Positions 24,916 to 32,860 of a stretch of DNA of 64,000 nucleotides are shown here, piece after piece (position 1 is the first letter of the stretch; every line of letters begins with the position of its first letter). This DNA is from Kitasatospora albolonga (GTDB lineage Bacteria; Actinomycetota; Actinomycetes; Streptomycetales; Streptomycetaceae). The stretch lies in NCBI GenBank assembly GCA_002082585.1, contig CP020563.1, positions 2,970,001 through 3,034,000 of the forward strand, written 5' to 3'. Under the pieces are notes generated by a model. The model was not told the DNA's origin. It saw only the letters and a program-made list of their open reading frames with translations, and made no database searches. The position numbers were made by a program, and so were the translations under genes.

Positions 24916-25434
24916 ATGAACACACCCGAGCCCACCGCGGCCACCCCCTCCGCACCCGTCTCCCCCGCCCACCCCCGTTTCGCCGAAGCCCTGGCCCGAC
25001 TGGGCCTCCAGGTGGAGGTGCGCCGCTTCCCCGACGCGACCCGCACGGCGGCCGAGGCGGCGGCGGCGATCGGCTGCGAGCTGAGCGAGATCGTCAAGTC
25101 CTTGGTCTTCGCGGCGGACGGCGTCCCGGTGCTGGTCCTGATGGACGGTTCGTCCCGGGTGGATGTCGAGCTGGTACGCCGCGAACTCGGCGCGCAGAAG
25201 GTCGAGCGGGCGGACGCGGCCCTGGTCCGGGAGACGACCGGCTACGCGATCGGCGGCGTACCCCCCTTCGGCCACGCCACGAAGACCCGCGTCCTGGCGG
25301 ACCGCCGCCTCCTGGACCACGCCGTGGTGTGGGCGGCGGCGGGCACCCCGCACACGGTGTTCCCGCTCGACCCGAAGACGCTGATCGCCCACGCGGGCGC
25401 GACGGTGGTGGATGTGCGCGAGCCCGCGAAGTGA
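24916..25434 (+). CDS. YbaK/EbsC (ProX-type) aminoacyl-tRNA deacylase
   Basis: 172 aa, ATG at 24916. Contains the YbaK fold pattern RTAAEAAAAIGCELSEIVKSLVF (given as RTAAEAAAAIGCE and EIVKSLVF), VLMDGSSRVDV, and the loop ATGYAIGGVPPFGHA-like sequence TTGYAIGGVPPFGHATK, typical of trans-editing hydrolases that remove misacylated amino acids from tRNA. The next gene starts inside its stop (GTGA). Confidence 0.9.
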   Translation: MNTPEPTAATPSAPVSPAHPRFAEALARLGLQVEVRRFPDATRTAAEAAAAIGCELSEIVKSLVFAADGVPVLVLMDGSSRVDVELVRRELGAQKVERADAALVRETTGYAIGGVPPFGHATKTRVLADRRLLDHAVVWAAAGTPHTVFPLDPKTLIAHAGATVVDVREPAK

Positions 25435-26282
25435 CCCCGCTGGTCGTGCTGGCGGTCCTCATAGCCGCCGTCACGCACGCCGCCTGGAACGCCATCGCCC
25501 ACGCCATCAAGGACCAGCTGCTCTCCTTCACCCTGATCTCCGGCGGCGGCCTGCTCATCGGCGCGGCGATGGCCCTCTTCGTCCCGCTCCCGGCGGCCGG
25601 GGCATGGCCGTACCTCCTCGTCTCGGCCGCGCTGCACGTGGCGTACATGCTGCTGCTGATGCGGTCGTTCACGCTCGGCGACTTCGGCCAGATGTACCCG
25701 ATCGCCCGGGGTACGGCCCCGCTGGTGGTGACGGTCCTCGCGGCGGTCTTCGTCGGCGAGCGCCCGGACGCCTGGGCGACGACGGGCGTCGCGGTCGCCT
25801 CGGCCGGACTGGTCGGGCTGGCGCTCTGGGGCATCCGAGGCTCCGGCACCCGCCCGCACTGGCCCGCGATCGCGGCGGCCCTCGGCACGGGCCTGGCCAT
25901 CGCGGGATACACGACGGTGGACGGCGTCGGCGTACGGGCCTCCGGCACACCGCTCGGTTACGTGGCCTGGCTGATGATCCTGGAGGGCCTGGCGATCCCG
26001 GCGTACGCGTACTACCGCCGCCGCTCCGCACTGGCCGCCCAGCTCAAGCCGTTCGCGGTACGGGGCCTGCTCGGCGCGGCCCTCTCGGTGGTCGCGTACG
26101 GACTGGTCCTCTGGGCCCAGACGAGGGCCCCGCTCGCCCCGATCGCGGCGCTGCGGGAGTCGTCGATCATCGTGGGCGCGGCGATCGGCACGCTGTTCTT
26201 CAAGGAGCGCTTCGGGGGGCCGAGGATCGCGGCGGCGGGGCTGATGGTGGTGGGCATCGGCCTGATGCTGCATACGAGTTGA
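25431..26282 (+). CDS. EamA (DMT superfamily) transporter
   Basis: 283 aa, GTG overlapping the YbaK stop. Ten hydrophobic helices in two repeats of five, e.g. PLVVLAVLIAAVTHAAWNAI and PAIAAALGTGLAIAGYTTVD; GQMYPIARGTAPLVVTVLAA and PIAALRESSIIVGAAIG are the characteristic helices. Drug/metabolite-type exporter or importer with unknown substrate; coupling with YbaK suggests an amino-acid-related compound (inference). Its stop faces the eCIS-core gene stop 30 bp away. Confidence 0.88.
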   Translation: MTPLVVLAVLIAAVTHAAWNAIAHAIKDQLLSFTLISGGGLLIGAAMALFVPLPAAGAWPYLLVSAALHVAYMLLLMRSFTLGDFGQMYPIARGTAPLVVTVLAAVFVGERPDAWATTGVAVASAGLVGLALWGIRGSGTRPHWPAIAAALGTGLAIAGYTTVDGVGVRASGTPLGYVAWLMILEGLAIPAYAYYRRRSALAAQLKPFAVRGLLGAALSVVAYGLVLWAQTRAPLAPIAALRESSIIVGAAIGTLFFKERFGGPRIAAAGLMVVGIGLMLHTS

Positions 26283-26312
26283 CCCCGCCGCCTCACCCTG
26301 GGCCGGGTCAGG

Positions 26313-27701
26313 TCAGGCCACGTTCGGATTGACCGGCCGCTCATTGCCCGGGGCCACGCGCCTGCCCTGCCCGCGACTGCTGAGGACGACGGTCTTCATG
26401 GTGACGTGGGGGTAGTTCCGGCTGTAGTAGCCGTCCGTCCAGGTGTCGTGGAAACTCTCCGCCGTACTGATGGTGTACGTCCCCGAGTCCGGGGTCGTCT
26501 GGTTGCTGCCGGCGAAGGCTTCCAGGGTGATGGTGTCGGTTCCGTCGAGCCCGACGACCGCCGCCGCGTGGTACTGCGACATGACGGTGTCGCCGGGGTT
26601 CAGGGCCACCATCACGTACGCCTGCCCGACGGCGGGAGCGGCGTCCCTGTTCGCGTTCCCCTGGAAGGCGGCGGCCCGCTCGCGGTTCGACTCGTCCGAG
26701 ACGCCGAACGCCTTGGTCCCGGTGTTGGTACGGATGCTGCTGTTCGCGCCGTCGCCCAGTTCGCCCACGGCGTTGTGCATGATCTCCTCGGCCGTGTGGA
26801 GGCAGTCGTCCAGGATCTGCCGGGCGAGCTCGTACTCCTGGTAGTCCCCGGTGCCGAAGAGGTTCTGCGGCGCGGTGGTGGTCGGCCGCAGGGCCGGGGA
26901 GAAACTGGCGTTCGGGGTGCCCACCCTGATCCAGACCGAGGTACCGCCATGGACGGTCGCGAACACCCCGCCGGCCGAGACCCGCATGCCCTGGCCGAGG
27001 GAGCTGGCCTGGTCCGCCCAGCGCTGCACGGCCGGTTCCCCGGACGGTCCGGCCTCCGACCGCTCGCCCTCCCGGTCCTTCGGCGCGGCCCCGCTCATGG
27101 CGCGGCGCGCGTTGCTCTCCGCCTCCCGTTCGAAGCGGTCGGAAGGGTCGGACACCCTCAGCCCCGCGCCGTTGTCGGTGCCCGCGACGGGTCCCTGGCG
27201 CTGCTGGATGACATGGGTGAGCTCGTGGGCGAGGGTGTGCCGGTCCGCCCCGCCCTCACCGATGACGACATGGTGCCCGGCGGTGTAGGCGCGGGCGCCC
27301 ACTTCGGCGGCGGACGCCCTCGCCGTACTGTCGTCGTGGATGCGGACGTCGGAGAAGTCGGCACCGAGGCGGCTCTCCATGTCCGCCCGCGTACTCCCGT
27401 CCAGGGGCCTGCCGTTGGTCCGCAGGACGTCATGGACGGTGGACCGCTGGACCGGCACCTCATCGGCCGGATGACCGCACCCGGCCCCGTGCCGGTGCTC
27501 CTCCCGCGCCCGGAGCATCCGCTGCACGACGACGGCGTTGCCCACGGCGGGCTGGAGGGCGAGAAGTCCCGGGAGTGGTCCGCGTGTTGCGGTCGGAGGG
27601 ACGGTGGCGGACCTGCGGGCCGCCGGACCGGAGTCGGCCTTGACGTTCGATCCGGCATGCGCGTGGTCCGGCACGGAGGCTTCTTTCGTCGCGGTGGGCA
27701 C
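26313..27701 (-). CDS. eCIS core domain (DUF4157) protein with papain-like C-terminal region
   Basis: 462 aa, GTG at 27699-27701. Residues ~90-170 form the eCIS-core/DUF4157 domain: LRTNGRPLDGSTRADMESRLG, FSDVRIHDDSTARASA, AYTAGHHVVIGEG and the metzincin-like RHTLAHELTHVIQQR (H-E-x-x-H). A linker with FEREAESNARRAM follows. The C-terminal ~230 residues carry DDCLHTAEEIMH, then SQYHAAAVVGLDGTDTITLEAF; the Cys...His order and the H-A-A-V-V...I-T-L-E pattern resemble NlpC/papain-type cysteine hydrolases (inference). DUF4157 marks cargo of extracellular contractile injection systems, so this may be a toxin. No injection-system structural gene is nearby. Confidence 0.8.
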   Translation of the reverse strand: MPTATKEASVPDHAHAGSNVKADSGPAARRSATVPPTATRGPLPGLLALQPAVGNAVVVQRMLRAREEHRHGAGCGHPADEVPVQRSTVHDVLRTNGRPLDGSTRADMESRLGADFSDVRIHDDSTARASAAEVGARAYTAGHHVVIGEGGADRHTLAHELTHVIQQRQGPVAGTDNGAGLRVSDPSDRFEREAESNARRAMSGAAPKDREGERSEAGPSGEPAVQRWADQASSLGQGMRVSAGGVFATVHGGTSVWIRVGTPNASFSPALRPTTTAPQNLFGTGDYQEYELARQILDDCLHTAEEIMHNAVGELGDGANSSIRTNTGTKAFGVSDESNRERAAAFQGNANRDAAPAVGQAYVMVALNPGDTVMSQYHAAAVVGLDGTDTITLEAFAGSNQTTPDSGTYTISTAESFHDTWTDGYYSRNYPHVTMKTVVLSSRGQGRRVAPGNERPVNPNVA

Positions 27702-27811
27702 CCTCGTTCCTGCTTACGCGGACGGCGCGCGGAACACCAGGACCGCGAGGGCAGAGATACGGAACCCCGGGGGCAGCCGTCGGCCGTCCCCGGGGCATCG
27801 CCGTACATCTC

Positions 27812-28042
27812 CTACGACAACGGGCCTGCCTCTCCCCCGCCGGACCTCAACTTCGCTACCAGCAAGGCCCATTCGGCCTCGGCACGGTCGATCTCCCCCA
27901 TCGCCTCCATGGGTTTCGGTACCGGCCCGCCGTCAGCTCCGATACGCCGCGAGGCGGCCCGGTAGAGCTCGTACCAGCACCCGTCGAGGGCATCGAGCGC
28001 GCGCCCGATCCGGCGGCGCGCGTACGCCTGGAGCTCATCCAT
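27812..28042 (-). CDS. Small helical hypothetical protein
   Basis: 76 aa, ATG at 28040-28042, overlapping the stop of the ATP-binding protein gene by 8 bp (ATGGATGA), so coupled to it. Sequence: a basic N-terminal helix (LQAYARRRIGRALDALD), a C-W-Y-E element and an Asp/Glu-rich helix (EIDRAEAEWALLVAKL). No domain recognised. It closes a three-gene operon divergent from an XRE/DUF397 pair. Confidence 0.6.
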   Translation of the reverse strand: MDELQAYARRRIGRALDALDGCWYELYRAASRRIGADGGPVPKPMEAMGEIDRAEAEWALLVAKLRSGGGEAGPLS

Positions 28043-28517
28043 GCCGCGCCTCCACGACGGGCTTCCGCCCCGGTTCGTCCACGGCCGGGCGCGGCGCGAG
28101 TTCCGCCCACACGTACTTCCCGGGGCCGTTCCGGTCGCCGCACCCCCAGTCGTCCGCGACGGCCGCCACGACGAGGAGCCCCCGACCGCCTTCGGCCTCC
28201 CACCGGGGCGCACCCGGCCGGGGCAGGCGGGACGACGCGTCGTGCACCTCCACCCGGAGTCCACCGTCCCGGAGCAGGAATCGCGTCTCGACCTCCCGCC
28301 AGGACGAACCCCCGGCATGGCGAACGGAGTTGGTGAGCAGCTCCGAGAGAACGAGCAGCGCGTCCCCCTCGATCGCCCCGAGACCCCAGCCCGCCAGGGC
28401 CGTACGCAGCCCGGCGCGCGCCAGGCGTACGACCTGCGGGTGCCGCTTCCAGCGCCGTACGACTTCGTCGCCCTGCGCGCCCTGTCCGCTCTGGTCTCCC
28501 TGCTCGACGTGAGCCAT
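28035..28517 (-). CDS. RsbW/SpoIIAB-like ATP-binding protein (HATPase_c)
   Basis: 160 aa, ATG in an ATGA overlap with the upstream gene. GHKL motifs: LLVLSELLTNSVRHAG (N box), LRVEVHDASSRLP (G1, D-x-S), EGGRGLLVVAAVADDWG (G2). These small serine-kinase-like proteins act as anti-sigma factors or partners of XRE/DUF397 regulators in streptomycetes. C-terminal ~30 residues are divergent. Confidence 0.88.
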   Translation of the reverse strand: MAHVEQGDQSGQGAQGDEVVRRWKRHPQVVRLARAGLRTALAGWGLGAIEGDALLVLSELLTNSVRHAGGSSWREVETRFLLRDGGLRVEVHDASSRLPRPGAPRWEAEGGRGLLVVAAVADDWGCGDRNGPGKYVWAELAPRPAVDEPGRKPVVEARHG

Positions 28518-28837
28518 CAGCGGGTCACCTCCGGTCGCACGGAGCGGAGTTCACCGTCGACACCGTGCAGCGAAGGCCACCCTTCGCGCCGCCGCCCTCC
28601 CCGCAGACGCTGCTCGGCGCGCTCCCAACGGGCGTACGCGGCAGAGGAATACGGGCCATAAGGACGGCAGGGTGTCACCGCGCTCAGCAGGGCGGTGCAG
28701 CACACGACAAGCACCCGGACGCGCCGCACGGGCGGGGCGGAGTGCGGCTTCCCGGCCAGGCAAGGCGGTTGAGGCGAGTGCCTCAGGCTTAAGCGGCGGA
28801 AGAATGCCTCGAAGAGGCGGGCGATAAACTGGCGCAT
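28517..28837 (-). CDS. Small hypothetical protein of a streptomycete regulatory locus
   Basis: 106 aa, ATG at 28835-28837 after AGGAGCGCTGAC. Begins MRQFIARLFEAFFRRLSL, has one hydrophobic stretch (VLVVCCTALLSAV) and ends in a basic region containing LHGVDGELRSVRPEVTR. Similar ORFs that start with an R-I/F-x-R-L-F helix and end H-G-V/I-D are often found beside XRE/DUF397 genes in this genus (from memory). Function unknown. First gene of the operon running down to 27812. Confidence 0.6.
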   Translation of the reverse strand: MRQFIARLFEAFFRRLSLRHSPQPPCLAGKPHSAPPVRRVRVLVVCCTALLSAVTPCRPYGPYSSAAYARWERAEQRLRGGRRREGWPSLHGVDGELRSVRPEVTR

Positions 28838-28959
28838 GTCAGCGCTCCTGTCAGCGTTGACCACACCCCGGGACGGCCACCACCGTTGCCGGGGTTCTCT
28901 CTGCGCGCTCCTCGAATGCGGGCGCACGTGTACCAAGACCCACGACTCAGCGTGATTCT

Positions 28960-29030
28960 TGCCACTCCAAGTGTGACGCCGCGCCAGACGAACGGCAAGC
29001 TTGACGAAGTAATTGGCAATTTTGCCACTC
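28960..29030. promoter_or_regulatory. TTGCCACTC direct repeats and TGGCAA-TT-TTGCCA inverted repeat
   Basis: TTGCCACTC occurs at 28960-28968 and 29022-29030; the second copy overlaps the inverted repeat TGGCAA (29014-29019)/TTGCCA (29022-29027). It lies in the 289-bp divergent region between the small-protein operon and the XRE gene. Candidate operators for the XRE regulator. Confidence 0.5.
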
Positions 29031-29126
29031 ACAAGGGGCGTGCGCCCGAACGCGCGCTCGAGAACTGGAAGTTCACCAAGCGGGTGGGGGAAACTGATCA
29101 GCAGTAGATCTAGGGGGTAGTACGGC

Positions 29127-29969
29127 ATGACCGCACCTACCGTGCGCCGTCGTCGGCTCGGCTCGGGCCTGCGACGCCTCCGCGAGGACGCCAAGCTCAC
29201 ACTCGAAGAGGTCGAGTCCAGGACGGGGTTGAGCGCTTCCAAGGTCTCGCGTCTCGAAAGCGCCACACGAGGGGCACGCCCGGTAGACGTCGAGGTGCTG
29301 ATGAATGCCTACGGGCTCGTTGACTCCGAAGTCAGAGCGTTCCTGCTCACTCTGGCCCGCGATGGAGGAAAGCGCGGCTGGTGGCAGTCGTACGACCTGG
29401 TTCCGGTGTACGCCGATCTGATCGGCCTGGAATCAGACGCCTCGTCAGTCAACTCGTACGAGCCCCTGCTCATCCCCGGCCTGCTTCAGACAGCCGCCTA
29501 CGCCCGCGCGGTCATCGGTGCCATCAGCATGACGGCACCGCCCGAGGAGATTGCACCACTCGTCGAAGTACGCATGGCCCGCCAGTCCGTACTCACCCGT
29601 CCGAAGCCTCTGAGGCTCCGGGCCATCATCCATGAGGCGGCCCTGACCGCCAGGGCGCCCGGGCACGGAGTCATGCGTGATCAGCTGCAACGCCTCCTGG
29701 ACGTGGCGGAATATCCCCACGTGACCATCCAGGTGCTGCCCGCCGACGCGGAGCTGCATCCTGGCACGGCAGGCGGATTCACCATACTGAGCTTCGGCCA
29801 ACCGGGCTTGGATGTCACTCTGCTCGAACACCTGGACAGCAGCCTCTATATCGAGGAGCCGGCAGACGTGGCACGGTATTCGGAGGCGTACGAACGACTC
29901 ACCGCCACCGCGCTGCCGTTCGAAAAGTCGCTGTCCCTGATCGCCAGCAAGAAGGAAGCACATCAGTGA
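29127..29969 (+). CDS. XRE-family regulator with DUF5753 domain
   Basis: 280 aa, ATG at 29127 after GGGGGTAGTACGGC. Helix-turn-helix at residues ~10-60 (LGSGLRRLREDAKLTLEEVE, GLSASKVSRLESATRG) and a C-terminal DUF5753 ligand/partner domain (LIPGLLQTAAYARAVI, VTIQVLPADAELHPGTAGGFTIL). This is the BldB-locus/WhiJ type of regulator that works with a small DUF397 partner, encoded next with a GTGA overlap. Confidence 0.92.
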   Translation: MTAPTVRRRRLGSGLRRLREDAKLTLEEVESRTGLSASKVSRLESATRGARPVDVEVLMNAYGLVDSEVRAFLLTLARDGGKRGWWQSYDLVPVYADLIGLESDASSVNSYEPLLIPGLLQTAAYARAVIGAISMTAPPEEIAPLVEVRMARQSVLTRPKPLRLRAIIHEAALTARAPGHGVMRDQLQRLLDVAEYPHVTIQVLPADAELHPGTAGGFTILSFGQPGLDVTLLEHLDSSLYIEEPADVARYSEAYERLTATALPFEKSLSLIASKKEAHQ

Positions 29970-30178
29970 GCACGTTCAGCCCCGCTTCTCACAACGCCCC
30001 TGTCGACTGGTTCACGTCCAGCTACAGCGGCGCGAACAGCAATTGTGTGGAAGCCGGGTATCTCGGCGTTGCGATCGCCGTACGCGACACCAAGGACCGT
30101 GAAGCCGGAACCCAGTTCTTCGGCCCGGCCGCCTGGGGTCCTTTCGTCACAGCCGTGAAGAACTACGACCTCACCTGA
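29966..30178 (+). CDS. DUF397 small regulatory partner
   Basis: 70 aa, GTG overlapping the XRE stop. Contains the family pattern WFTSSYSGANSNCVEAGYLG, IAVRDTKDREAG and a C-terminal WGPFVTAVKNYDL. DUF397 proteins modulate the paired XRE regulator in antibiotic and development control of streptomycetes. Complete. Confidence 0.9.
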   Translation: MSTFSPASHNAPVDWFTSSYSGANSNCVEAGYLGVAIAVRDTKDREAGTQFFGPAAWGPFVTAVKNYDLT

Positions 30179-30224
30179 TTCCGGCACACCCGGTGTGGGA
30201 CCCGCCCTGCGGGGCGGGCGGCCC

Positions 30225-31157
30225 TCAGTGGGCGATGCCGTCGATCAGTTCCCTGGCCCCCTGACGCAGCAGGCTGACCGCGACGGAGGTGCCCAGGGTG
30301 GCCGGGTCGAGCGCTCCGGCCCATTCATGGGCGTTGAGAACGGTCTTGCCGTCGGGGGTGAAGACCTTGGCCCGGAGCGACAGGTCGCCGTTCCGTTCGA
30401 CCTGGGCGTATCCGGCGATGGGGCTGTTGCAGTGCCCTTGGAGCACGTGCAGGAACATCCGCTCGGCGGTCGTCTCGCGGTGTGCCGCCGGGTCACCGAG
30501 ACCGCTGACGGCATCGATGAGTTCAGTGTCACCCTCACGGCACTGCAGGGCGAGGACGCCCGCACCGATCGGCGGGCACATCACCTCGGGCGACAGGATC
30601 TCGGTGATGACGTCGGGGCGGCCGATGCGCTCAAGCCCGGAAGCGGCCAGGAGCAGCGCATCGGCCTCGCCTGCGGCGAGCTTCTCCAGCCGCCGGTTGG
30701 CGTTGCCGCGCATCGGTACGCAGAGAAGGTGCGGGTGCGACGCGGCGAGCTGGGCGCTGCGGCGGACGGACGACGTTCCGATGCGCGTCCCGGCGGGAAG
30801 CTCGTCGAGGCGCAGGCCGCCGGGGTGGATCAGCGCGTCACGGATGTCGTCGCGCCGGAGGAAGGCGGCGAAGGCCGTGCCTGCGGGCAGGGGCCTGTCC
30901 GCCGGGATGTCCTTGACGCAGTGCACCGCGAGGTCGGCTTCCCCGGCCAGGAGAGCGGCGTCCACCTCCTTGGTGAACGCGCCCTTGCCCTCCACCGCGC
31001 TGAGGTCGCCCATCCACTTGTCGCCCGTCGTCCTGACCGGGACGACCTCCGTACGGGTGCCGGGGTGGAGCACGGCCAGTTCGGCGCGGACGCGCTCCAC
31101 CTGGGCGAGCGCCATGGGCGAGTCGCGGGACACGATGCGGATCAGTTCAGCGGACAT
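30225..31157 (-). CDS. Porphobilinogen deaminase-like protein (HemC paralogue)
   Basis: 310 aa from the ATG at 31155-31157; an in-frame GTG at 31166 is possible. All hydroxymethylbilane synthase hallmarks are present: [46 protein letters not shown] with the catalytic Asp (~83), [22 protein letters not shown] and the cofactor cysteine in [10 protein letters not shown] (Cys ~206), which binds dipyrromethane. It therefore looks catalytically competent. It sits apart from any other haem gene, downstream of a HemB-like gene that has lost its catalytic lysines and of a methyltransferase gene, so it probably is not the housekeeping hemC. Confidence 0.85.
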   Translation of the reverse strand: MSAELIRIVSRDSPMALAQVERVRAELAVLHPGTRTEVVPVRTTGDKWMGDLSAVEGKGAFTKEVDAALLAGEADLAVHCVKDIPADRPLPAGTAFAAFLRRDDIRDALIHPGGLRLDELPAGTRIGTSSVRRSAQLAASHPHLLCVPMRGNANRRLEKLAAGEADALLLAASGLERIGRPDVITEILSPEVMCPPIGAGVLALQCREGDTELIDAVSGLGDPAAHRETTAERMFLHVLQGHCNSPIAGYAQVERNGDLSLRAKVFTPDGKTVLNAHEWAGALDPATLGTSVAVSLLRQGARELIDGIAH

Positions 31158-31175
31158 GCCGCTCACGATAGACCG

Positions 31176-31751
31176 TCAGATACGGGTTCCGACGAGAAGC
31201 CCCGATGCCCATGTTGCCAACGTTCCAAGCAAGTTGGACTGCTCGGGCAGGTGTGCGAGAAATCTGTCGACACGTGCTTGGTGGTCGCCGGGCCAGGTGG
31301 GCTGCGGCAGCAGATCATCGACAACGTAGAGGCCGCCCGGCTCCAGCAACCCGATCAGATCGTCCAGGCGGTGGAACTTTCCTGGTCTGCAGTCGACGTA
31401 AGCCAGGGCAAGAGGTGGCCCGGCGTAGTTGTCGAGCCAGGTATCGGCATCAGCCGTCACGAAGGACACCCGGGTGTCGTGGGCCAGGTGACGGGCGGCG
31501 ACGGCCTGGTGCTCGGGATTCATCTCGACGCTGGTCAGGTGGGCGTCGGAGCGCATGCCGTGAAGCAGCCAGGATGCCCCGGCGCCGACCCCCGTCCCCA
31601 GTTCAACCATGCGCCCACCGGGCTTGGACGCGGCGAGCGTGGCGAGAAGGGAGCCGGTCCGGTCCTCGCACGACATGGCGAATCCGTGGCGGGTCGCGTC
31701 AGCGAGGACGGCGTCGAGGGCGGCCGGGCGCACGTACGGGCGGTCATCCAC
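31176..31751 (-). CDS. Class I SAM-dependent methyltransferase (O-MT-like)
   Basis: 191 aa, GTG at 31749-31751, overlapping the hemB-like stop by 8 bp. SAM-binding motif I is MVELGTGVGAGASWLL, followed by LTSVEMNPEHQAVAARHL (acidic ribose ligand) and LAYVDCRPGKFH in place of the usual D-A-D-K metal loop of catechol-type O-methyltransferases; GLYVVDDLLPQPTWPGDH follows. No tetrapyrrole-methylase features. Its place between hemB-like and hemC-like genes suggests that it modifies the intermediate made by this cassette. Confidence 0.82.
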   Translation of the reverse strand: MDDRPYVRPAALDAVLADATRHGFAMSCEDRTGSLLATLAASKPGGRMVELGTGVGAGASWLLHGMRSDAHLTSVEMNPEHQAVAARHLAHDTRVSFVTADADTWLDNYAGPPLALAYVDCRPGKFHRLDDLIGLLEPGGLYVVDDLLPQPTWPGDHQARVDRFLAHLPEQSNLLGTLATWASGLLVGTRI

Positions 31752-32724
31752 GGGTCTGCTCCAGGTACACGGCCACCTGTTCGGCGGCGAACGTCAGCAC
31801 GTGGTCCGCGCCCGCGCGCCTGAGCATGGCGATGTACTCGGTCATGCCCTCGGGACCGAGCTCCCTCAGGGCGGGCCACTCACCGGAAGTGGAGTACGCG
31901 ACGAGCGGTGCCTCATGGTCGGCTCGGAGTCGTACGAGGACATCGACTGCGGTCATCACCGGCTGAAGGGTGAGTGAGTCCGCCCCCTCGGCGATCCAGC
32001 GGCGGGCCTGGACCACGGTGTCGCGTTCGGCCCGGCCGGGTTCGAGCTGGAGGCCACGCCGGTGGCCCACAACCGGATCGGTGGCCATCAAGGCTTTGAA
32101 AGGCCCGTACAGCGTCGTGTGGATGGCCAGGTTGGGGTTCACCCCCACATCGCGGAGCCCCGCACCGTCCAGAGCCGCACGAACGGCACGCACTGATCCG
32201 TCGAGCATCGCGGTGGGCGATACGACGTCGGCCCCTGCCTCGGCGTGCTGAACCGCCATGGCGCCCATCAGCCGGTAGGTCGCGTCGAGGTCGATGTCCC
32301 CGGCAGAGGTCCGCAGTACGCACTCCCCGCCGCTGGTCCAGGAGCAGCCGCACACCTCTGTGGTCACGGCCAGGTCCGGTGCGGCGGCCTTGGCCGCTGA
32401 GACCGCCAGGACCATGAGGTTGCCTGCGGATACGGCAGCCGACCCGGCGCTGTCGCGATCGTGGCCGAGGGCGAATGCCTTGATGCCGCGGATGCCGAGT
32501 TCGTTCCAGCGGGTCGCGGTCCGCCGAACGTCCGAAAGCGCCACTGCCCCGGGAAGGCTCCCGACCCCGGGGTGCCCGTCGGGGAGGGCGAGGAGCGGAG
32601 CGCTGAGGTCTCCGGCGGTGAGCGCGGGGCGTGCGTAGAGGGCTCGCACGGCGGGCCGGGCGCGTGACGGGTTGACGCCATCGGGGCCGGCGGCCGGTAA
32701 AGGCCCTTCGGTGAGTGTGGTCAT
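31744..32724 (-). CDS. HemB-like (ALAD-fold) protein lacking both Schiff-base lysines
   Basis: 326 aa, ATG at 32722-32724. Homologous along its length to delta-aminolevulinate dehydratase: GIRGIKAFALGHDRDSAGS, the zinc triplet in VCGCSWTSGGEC (Cys 125, 127, 135), VVSPTAMLDGSVRAVRAALD, LYGPFKAL and APLVAYSTSGEWPAL. The two substrate-binding lysines are missing: at the S-Y-x-x-K position the sequence is NPNLAIHTTLYGPF (Lys to Ala ~200), and in the M-V-K-P motif it is LTLQPVMTAVD (Lys to Gln ~254). Ordinary porphobilinogen synthesis by the Schiff-base mechanism should be impossible, yet zinc ligands and fold are conserved, pointing to a different reaction. Confidence 0.85.
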   Translation of the reverse strand: MTTLTEGPLPAAGPDGVNPSRARPAVRALYARPALTAGDLSAPLLALPDGHPGVGSLPGAVALSDVRRTATRWNELGIRGIKAFALGHDRDSAGSAAVSAGNLMVLAVSAAKAAAPDLAVTTEVCGCSWTSGGECVLRTSAGDIDLDATYRLMGAMAVQHAEAGADVVSPTAMLDGSVRAVRAALDGAGLRDVGVNPNLAIHTTLYGPFKALMATDPVVGHRRGLQLEPGRAERDTVVQARRWIAEGADSLTLQPVMTAVDVLVRLRADHEAPLVAYSTSGEWPALRELGPEGMTEYIAMLRRAGADHVLTFAAEQVAVYLEQTRG

Positions 32725-32824
32725 ACGCCCAGTAGATACCGACACCACGTCGGCAACGTAGAGCGCACGGAATCAGAACAGGGAGCGCGCGCGGTGCGCG
32801 AGCACTCCCCGCGGGGCAGCCGAG

Positions 32825-32852
32825 CGGCCGGATGCCCAGAGCCCTCCGGCCG
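32825..32852. terminator. 8-bp stem hairpin after the LysR gene
   Basis: CGGCCGGA (32825-32832) pairs with TCCGGCCG (32845-32852) across a 12-nt loop, just downstream of the LysR stop on the minus strand; separates it from the hemB-like operon. Confidence 0.6.
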
Positions 32853-32860
32853 GGCCGTAC

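Noticed and set aside
30225..31157. Calling the HemC-like gene the housekeeping hemC
   Set aside because: It is separated from any hemA/hemD/hemE gene and lies in a cassette with a Lys-less HemB homologue, so a paralogue is more likely; not provable from this window alone.
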